A stretch of DNA of 8,955 nucleotides, from the NCBI GenBank assembly GCA_002293245.1, contig DBCV01000013.1, forward strand, positions 94,984-103,938. The letters run 5' to 3'. The position numbers and the translations under genes were made by a program. The notes under the pieces are model-generated. The model ran no database searches. It was given only the letters and a program-made list of their open reading frames with translations, and was not told the DNA's origin. This DNA is from Candidatus Saccharibacteria bacterium UBA949. GTDB taxonomy: Bacteria; Patescibacteriota; Saccharimonadia; Saccharimonadales; Saccharimonadaceae. Shown in pieces: positions 5,237 to 8,955 of this stretch (its first letter is position 1; each line of letters starts with the position of its first letter).

Positions 5237-6403
5237 ATGAACGAAACAGCAGAGGCCAAGAACAGAGAGATTATCAAAAATGCGGTGGCTGGTATTTTGG
5301 ATTTCACTGAAATGGAGCGAGAAAAAGATATTATGCGCGGGCGATTCGGGCTCGACCGCAAACATGAGACATTGGAAAAGATTGGGATTTCTTTGGATAT
5401 TACTAGGGAGCGCGTCCGACAGCTGGAAAAAGCAATCACCGCTCATCTGCGGGTGGCCGCCGAAAACGGCAATATCAAGCCTCTCACCCAAGCAGAAAAG
5501 CTGATAATTCGCAACTTGACGGAGCAGGGCAGAATATCGCGCACTGACGAATTAGCTGAAAAGATTTTCGGAAAAAGCACAAGCGAATTTGACATCAATG
5601 ACCTAACATTTATTGGTACCATTAGCGAAAACTTGGCCATCTTGGAAGAAGATGACAGGCATCACGCGGCGATCAGCATCGCCGACTACGGTTCCCCCAA
5701 GGATATTAAACAAAAAGTGGCGGAAATCGCCGACAAGATAAAAGAGCACGGTGAACCAATTTCCCTAGCCGACCTGGACGAGAAACTAACATATGAACAT
5801 CCGACGCATGTGCGGGCCATGGCTAGCATCAGCAAGAGTCTGGCAGCGATGGGCGAGATGTGGGGCCTGCATTCTTGGCCAGCCGTCAATCCGCGCAACA
5901 TTCGCGACAAGATTTTTGTAGTTTTGGAGAGCAAAAAAGAGCCGATGCATTTTATGGATATTGCCAAAGCGATTTCTAGCGGCGGTTTTCACCGTAGCAA
6001 CGTGACACCACAAGCTATTCACAACGAGTTGATAAAGGAGCCGAGGTTTATTCTAATTGGCCGAGGGATTTATGCTATCGATACTTGGGGATACGATTCC
6101 GGCACGGTGACGGAAGTTATAAAAAAATTGCTCAAAAAGGCTGGGCGACCGGTGTCGCGCGACGAAATCGTGCATACGGTCCTGCACCAGCGCCGGGTCA
6201 AAGCCACGACAATCTTGCTTAATCTGAACTCGCAGCCGCAATTCTTTAAGCGGGTGCCCAAGACCGACACTTATATCTTGGCGCCTGGCGTTGAAATCGA
6301 CCAAAGTGGCCGCTTCAAGCCCCGCCGAGCCGAGCAGGGAACTGGGAAGAAGGCTGTTGCCGACAAGCCAGCAAAAGCCAGCGCTAAACACCCGAAAAAA
6401 TAG
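5237..6403 (+). CDS. Sigma-region-4 / HARE-HTH transcription regulator
   Basis: This protein (388 residues from the ATG) appears to join an RNA polymerase-type helix-turn-helix to HARE-HTH-like winged helices. Residues 36-67 (RFGLDRKHETLEKIGI...ITRERVRQLEKAI) match sigma70 region 4.2, which contacts the -35 element. No region 2 (-10 recognition) is present, so it is not a complete sigma factor. Residues about 150-215 look like a further winged-helix-type domain. Residues about 220-282 match the HARE-HTH fold known from the RNA polymerase delta subunit, and 287-347 may be another HTH. The tail (360-388) is Lys/Arg-rich. A role in transcription initiation or promoter-specific regulation is likely; the targets are unknown. 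An in-frame TTG at 5225 lies only 2 nt after AAGGAGG (5216-5222). I prefer the ATG at 5237, which has GGAG (5228-5231) at 5 nt. Two promoters and several inverted repeats upstream suggest tight control, perhaps autoregulation. Confidence 0.88.
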   Translation: MNETAEAKNREIIKNAVAGILDFTEMEREKDIMRGRFGLDRKHETLEKIGISLDITRERVRQLEKAITAHLRVAAENGNIKPLTQAEKLIIRNLTEQGRISRTDELAEKIFGKSTSEFDINDLTFIGTISENLAILEEDDRHHAAISIADYGSPKDIKQKVAEIADKIKEHGEPISLADLDEKLTYEHPTHVRAMASISKSLAAMGEMWGLHSWPAVNPRNIRDKIFVVLESKKEPMHFMDIAKAISSGGFHRSNVTPQAIHNELIKEPRFILIGRGIYAIDTWGYDSGTVTEVIKKLLKKAGRPVSRDEIVHTVLHQRRVKATTILLNLNSQPQFFKRVPKTDTYILAPGVEIDQSGRFKPRRAEQGTGKKAVADKPAKASAKHPKK

Positions 6404-6423
6404 GGGGTTGGCAGTCGTGGAAA

Positions 6424-6450
6424 AACCGCCTAGCGTAAAGCTAGGCGGTT
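6424..6450. terminator. Terminator hairpin between convergent genes
   Basis: A perfect 11-bp stem (6424-6434 with 6440-6450) with a 5-base loop lies between the stop of the regulator gene (6403) and the glyA stop (6467). On the minus strand it is followed by a run of five T, giving a strong glyA terminator. On the plus strand the downstream T-run is poor (TTTT at 6459-6462, after GCCTCGTG), so termination of the regulator gene there is plausible but weaker. Confidence 0.9.
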
Positions 6451-6466
6451 GCCTCGTGTTTTACAT

Positions 6467-7744
6467 CTATTTATCGCTCGGCAGAGGGAATTTAAGGGCG
6501 AATTCGCGGACTTCTGCTTGGAGCTGGGCAAGATAGGTTGGGTTTTCGCGGTTCTGGACAGCACTGGCCATCCAGCTAGCGATTTGCGCCATATGCGTTT
6601 CCTTGAGGCCACGAGTGGTGATGGCTGGGGTGCCAAGGCGAATGCCAGAGGGCGTGGCGCGGGGCAATGGGTCGTCTGGGATGGAATTGGCATTGAGGTT
6701 CAGGTTGACTTTGTCGAGCGTCCGTTCAACCTCCTTGCCGTTGATACCAAAAGAAGCGTGAGTGTCGGCCAAGATCAGATGATTGGATGTGCCGCCAGTA
6801 ATTAACTTGAACCCGCGACTTTGGAGCTCTTGGGCCAAGGCGGCGGCGTTTTTGACGATCTGGGCGGCGTGGTCTTTGAAATCGGGTTGCAGGGCCTCGC
6901 CAAAGGCTACGGCTTTGGCGGCGATGGTATTCATGAGCGGACCGCCCTGAGTGCCGGGGAATACGGCGCGATCAATCAGGGTAGGGATGTTTTCCAGAGT
7001 TTTTTCCGGCTTTTTGAGTGGATTGCCGACTTTGCCCTTGCTAAGAATCAAGCCGCCACGGGGGCCGCGCAGAGTTTTATGGGTGGTGGTAGTGATGACG
7101 TGGAAGCCGAAATCAAAGGGGTTGGGCGCTACGCCGCCAGCGATTAGCCCGGCAATATGGGCCATGTCGGCCATCAGCAGGCAGCCGGGGATTTTTTGGC
7201 CGATGGCAGCAAACTTGGCGTAGTCTAGCTCCCGCGGGTAGGCGGAAAAGCCGGCCAGGATGATTTTGGGCTGCACTTCTAACGCGGTTTTTTCTAATTC
7301 GGCATAGTCAATCTCGCCGGTTTCGACGTTTTTGATTTTGTACGGCACAAAGTTGTAGATTTGGGCCGAATGGGTGACTTTGGCGCCGTGAGTCAGGTGT
7401 CCGCCGTGACTGAGGTCCATGGCTAATACGGTGTCGCCAGGGTTGAGCCAAGCGACGTAGACTGCCATATTGGCGCTGGCGCCGCTGTGGGGTTGGACGT
7501 TGGCATGGTCGGCTGCGAATAGTTGTTTGGCCCGGTCGATGGCCAGTTGCTCGACTTGGTCGGTGTATTCTTGGCCTCCGTAATAGCGCTTGCCGGGATA
7601 GCCTTCGGAGTATTTATTTGTGAATACGGAGCCCAAAGCCTGCAAAACCGCCCTGGAAACGTAGTTTTCGCTGGGGATTAGCTCAAGGCCTTCTCTTTGG
7701 CGGGTTTCTTCGGATTTGATTAGGTCGAATACTTGGTCGTTCAT
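6467..7744 (-). CDS. glyA: Serine hydroxymethyltransferase
   Basis: This 425-residue PLP enzyme, in the normal size range, interconverts serine plus tetrahydrofolate with glycine plus 5,10-methylene-tetrahydrofolate, supplying one-carbon units and glycine in the cytoplasm. It is conserved with E. coli GlyA throughout: ELIPSENY (21-28), NKYSEGYPGKRYYGG (43-57), VEQLAIDRAKQLF (64-76), NVQPHSGASAN (82-92), LSHGGHLTHG (111-120), DMAHIAGL (193-200, with the PLP-contacting Asp), the PLP-binding lysine K223 in TTTTHKTLRGPRGG, and FPGTQGGPL (262-270). SGIRLGTPAITTRG (366-379) is the conserved C-terminal motif. A small insertion of about 10 residues around 240-256 distinguishes it from the E. coli form. 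It runs opposite to its neighbours and appears to be a single-gene unit. Its promoter almost touches the ATG and there is no ribosome binding site, so the mRNA is probably leaderless. Confidence 0.98.
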   Translation of the reverse strand: MNDQVFDLIKSEETRQREGLELIPSENYVSRAVLQALGSVFTNKYSEGYPGKRYYGGQEYTDQVEQLAIDRAKQLFAADHANVQPHSGASANMAVYVAWLNPGDTVLAMDLSHGGHLTHGAKVTHSAQIYNFVPYKIKNVETGEIDYAELEKTALEVQPKIILAGFSAYPRELDYAKFAAIGQKIPGCLLMADMAHIAGLIAGGVAPNPFDFGFHVITTTTHKTLRGPRGGLILSKGKVGNPLKKPEKTLENIPTLIDRAVFPGTQGGPLMNTIAAKAVAFGEALQPDFKDHAAQIVKNAAALAQELQSRGFKLITGGTSNHLILADTHASFGINGKEVERTLDKVNLNLNANSIPDDPLPRATPSGIRLGTPAITTRGLKETHMAQIASWMASAVQNRENPTYLAQLQAEVREFALKFPLPSDK

Positions 7745-7750
7745 GGGTCT

Positions 7751-7779
7751 ATTATATCATCTCGAAGGCAATTTGCGAA
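7751..7779 (-). promoter_or_regulatory. glyA promoter, likely leaderless
   Basis: On the minus strand TATAAT occupies 7756-7751, preceded by TGA as extended -10; a moderate -35, TTCGCA, is at 7779-7774 (17-bp spacer). The start is expected about 7 nt downstream, at or within a base or two of the A of the ATG (7744). No Shine-Dalgarno sequence could fit. Confidence 0.78.
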
Positions 7780-7831
7780 TGTGGCGCCTATCCGGCGGCA
7801 GAGAGGGGGGCTTTCTTTTTTTGCGGGAAAA

Positions 7832-7840
7832 TGATAGAAT
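7832..7840 (+). promoter_or_regulatory. Probable extended -10 promoter of the type IV secretion-like gene
   Basis: TGATAGAAT (7832-7840) is an extended -10 with TAGAAT; no good -35 is seen at the right distance, where the sequence is T-rich. A start near 7847 would give a leader of about 20 nt. The 123-bp divergent spacer (7745-7867) otherwise shows only a G-run (7805-7810) and a T-run (7816-7822). Confidence 0.5.
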
Positions 7841-7867
7841 TGATTAAGTGAAAGGCAAGAACAGGTA

Positions 7868-8955
7868 ATGACGTTTTTACAGATTATTGGCAGTCCGTTT
7901 GTGTGGGTTCCGATTGCGGGACTTTTGGCGTTTCTGGCGTGGTTAAACTTCCGCAAGCGCAAGGAGAGCTTTGGCGCCATCCCATACGAAGATGGGGTTT
8001 TGCTGGAGCTGGAGATTCCGCGGACTAACGACAAAAAGGAGCTGGCGGCCGAGCAGATGTTTGCCAGCCTGCACGGCATTTTGCGCGACAGCGAAGAGGC
8101 AAAAGCGACTGCGGTGCAGGAGTATATTAGCTTTGAGATAGCTTATGTAAAGGGGCGAATTAAGTTCTTTGTTTGGACGCCGAAGATTCTCAAAAACTTC
8201 GTGGAGAGCCAGATTTATTCACAATATCCGACGGTGCAGATTCACCCGGCGGAAGATGATTACTCTAGCCACGTTAGCGACTTAGCCGTGAGCTACGAAA
8301 ACGACCTGGTGTTAACAGATAGCGAGTTTTTACCGATTCGCACGTTCGAGAGCTTTGATGTGGACCCGTTGGCCGGTATTACAGGGGTGATGGCAAAGTT
8401 GAATAGCAACGGCGATGGCAGAGAAGAGATGTGGGTGCAGATTTTGGTACGCCCGATTGCCGACAGTTGGCACAAAAAAGCCGCTGCTTGGGTCAAGAAT
8501 GTCAAAAAAGGCGTCAAGCCCGGGTTCAGCCCGGATACGAAATGGTGGAAACAAACCCTGTTTTCGCTGTGGAAACCGCCGGAGGCTGGCGACAAGGACA
8601 AGGTGGCGGAGGTTTCTGACCGCGATAAAAATAGGATTACAAAGGCCGAGGAAAAGGCGACAAAGCTGGGATACCAGGTGAAAATCCGCTTGGTTTACGC
8701 CGGGCCGGATCAAGAACAGGCCCGACTCAATATGCAGGCGTTGGTGGGTACGTTTAAGCAATATAACAGCACTAATTTGAACGGCTTTAAGCCGAGCGGG
8801 GCGTCGTTTGAGGCTAGCAAAGTGAATGAGTATCACGAACGTTCGTTTGGCGACAAGGGCTTTATTCTAAACATTTCGGAGTTGGCTTCGCTATATCACC
8901 TGCCACACACTAGTGTGGAGACCCCGAATGTGGCCTGGGCCACCAGCAAGACTGC
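7868..8955 (+). CDS. Membrane-anchored type IV secretion/conjugation ATPase-like protein, N-terminal part
   Basis: The frame is open from the ATG at 7868 to the window end (362 codons), so the gene is cut at its 3' end. Residues about 6-26 form one hydrophobic helix followed by RKRK, placing the rest in the cytoplasm. The remainder is a mixed alpha/beta region without Walker motifs in view. The segment from about 330 (GFILNISELASLYHLP, then VETPN and WATSK) resembles what I recall of the stretch just before the P-loop ATPase domain in CPR proteins annotated as type IV secretion or conjugative-transfer (VirD4/TraD/HerA-like) ATPases. The function is therefore inferred from the N-terminal half only. 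A weak ribosome binding site (AGG, 2 nt from ATG) precedes the start. It is divergent from glyA. Other type IV secretion genes, if present, would lie to the right. Confidence 0.7.
   Translation, partial: MTFLQIIGSPFVWVPIAGLLAFLAWLNFRKRKESFGAIPYEDGVLLELEIPRTNDKKELAAEQMFASLHGILRDSEEAKATAVQEYISFEIAYVKGRIKFFVWTPKILKNFVESQIYSQYPTVQIHPAEDDYSSHVSDLAVSYENDLVLTDSEFLPIRTFESFDVDPLAGITGVMAKLNSNGDGREEMWVQILVRPIADSWHKKAAAWVKNVKKGVKPGFSPDTKWWKQTLFSLWKPPEAGDKDKVAEVSDRDKNRITKAEEKATKLGYQVKIRLVYAGPDQEQARLNMQALVGTFKQYNSTNLNGFKPSGASFEASKVNEYHERSFGDKGFILNISELASLYHLPHTSVETPNVAWATSKT

Noticed and set aside
6821..7147. Plus-strand frames opposite glyA with glycine-rich translations
   Set aside because: They are shadows of the strongly conserved glyA reading frame on the other strand.
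7745..7867. G-run and T-run in the glyA divergent spacer as a terminator
   Set aside because: No stable stem precedes the T-run, and two genes diverge from here, so no terminator is expected.

Overview
The window looks like chromosomal DNA of a Patescibacteria/CPR bacterium, most likely Saccharibacteria (TM7) or a close relative. This rests on protein content: a small KGG-motif protein, a sigma-region-4/HARE-HTH regulator, a TopA with C-terminal repeats and a basic tail instead of zinc fingers, and a membrane-anchored protein resembling the N-terminal part of CPR type IV secretion/conjugation ATPases. The standard genetic code fits, because no reading frame needs UGA or any other stop to be read through. 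No tRNA, rRNA, CRISPR array or transposase gene was seen.

Layout. Positions 1-309 hold the 3' end of a gene whose C-terminal domain resembles that of the next gene (both have G-V-x-x-H-A-D-Y and end in a T-x-x-G-x-I-I motif). Each of these two genes is followed by nearly the same terminator and then nearly the same promoter, so 1-2075 looks like an old tandem duplication. The second copy (523-1956) encodes six predicted membrane helices, a Pro/Glu/Thr-rich stalk and an extracellular C-terminal domain, and has a structured 5' leader. A KGG protein gene follows (2168-2416) with a strong terminator. Next is topA (2515-5067), then a sigma4/HARE-HTH regulator gene (about 5237-6403) behind two promoters and three inverted repeats. 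A terminator hairpin at 6424-6450 separates it from the convergent glyA (6467-7744, minus strand). A divergent spacer leads to the start of the type IV secretion-like gene (7868 to the window end).

The most unusual features are as follows. (1) Inside topA, about 130 bp with perfect 14-bp terminal inverted repeats and a flanking 7-bp direct repeat is translated in frame as about 45 extra residues, at a point where ordinary TopA has only a short turn. It resembles the palindromic elements that sit inside Rickettsia genes. (2) A terminator-plus-promoter cassette is duplicated along with the surface-protein domain. (3) All seven predicted promoters carry an extended -10 (TGn), and those of topA and glyA lie so close to the start codon that both mRNAs should be leaderless or nearly so. 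(4) The regulator gene's upstream region has a dyad exactly over one -10 box, which suggests repressor or autoregulatory control.

Apart from this, topA and glyA are housekeeping genes (DNA supercoiling; serine/glycine and one-carbon metabolism). Most genes here appear to be separate transcription units with their own promoters, so the window does not form one operon-encoded pathway.
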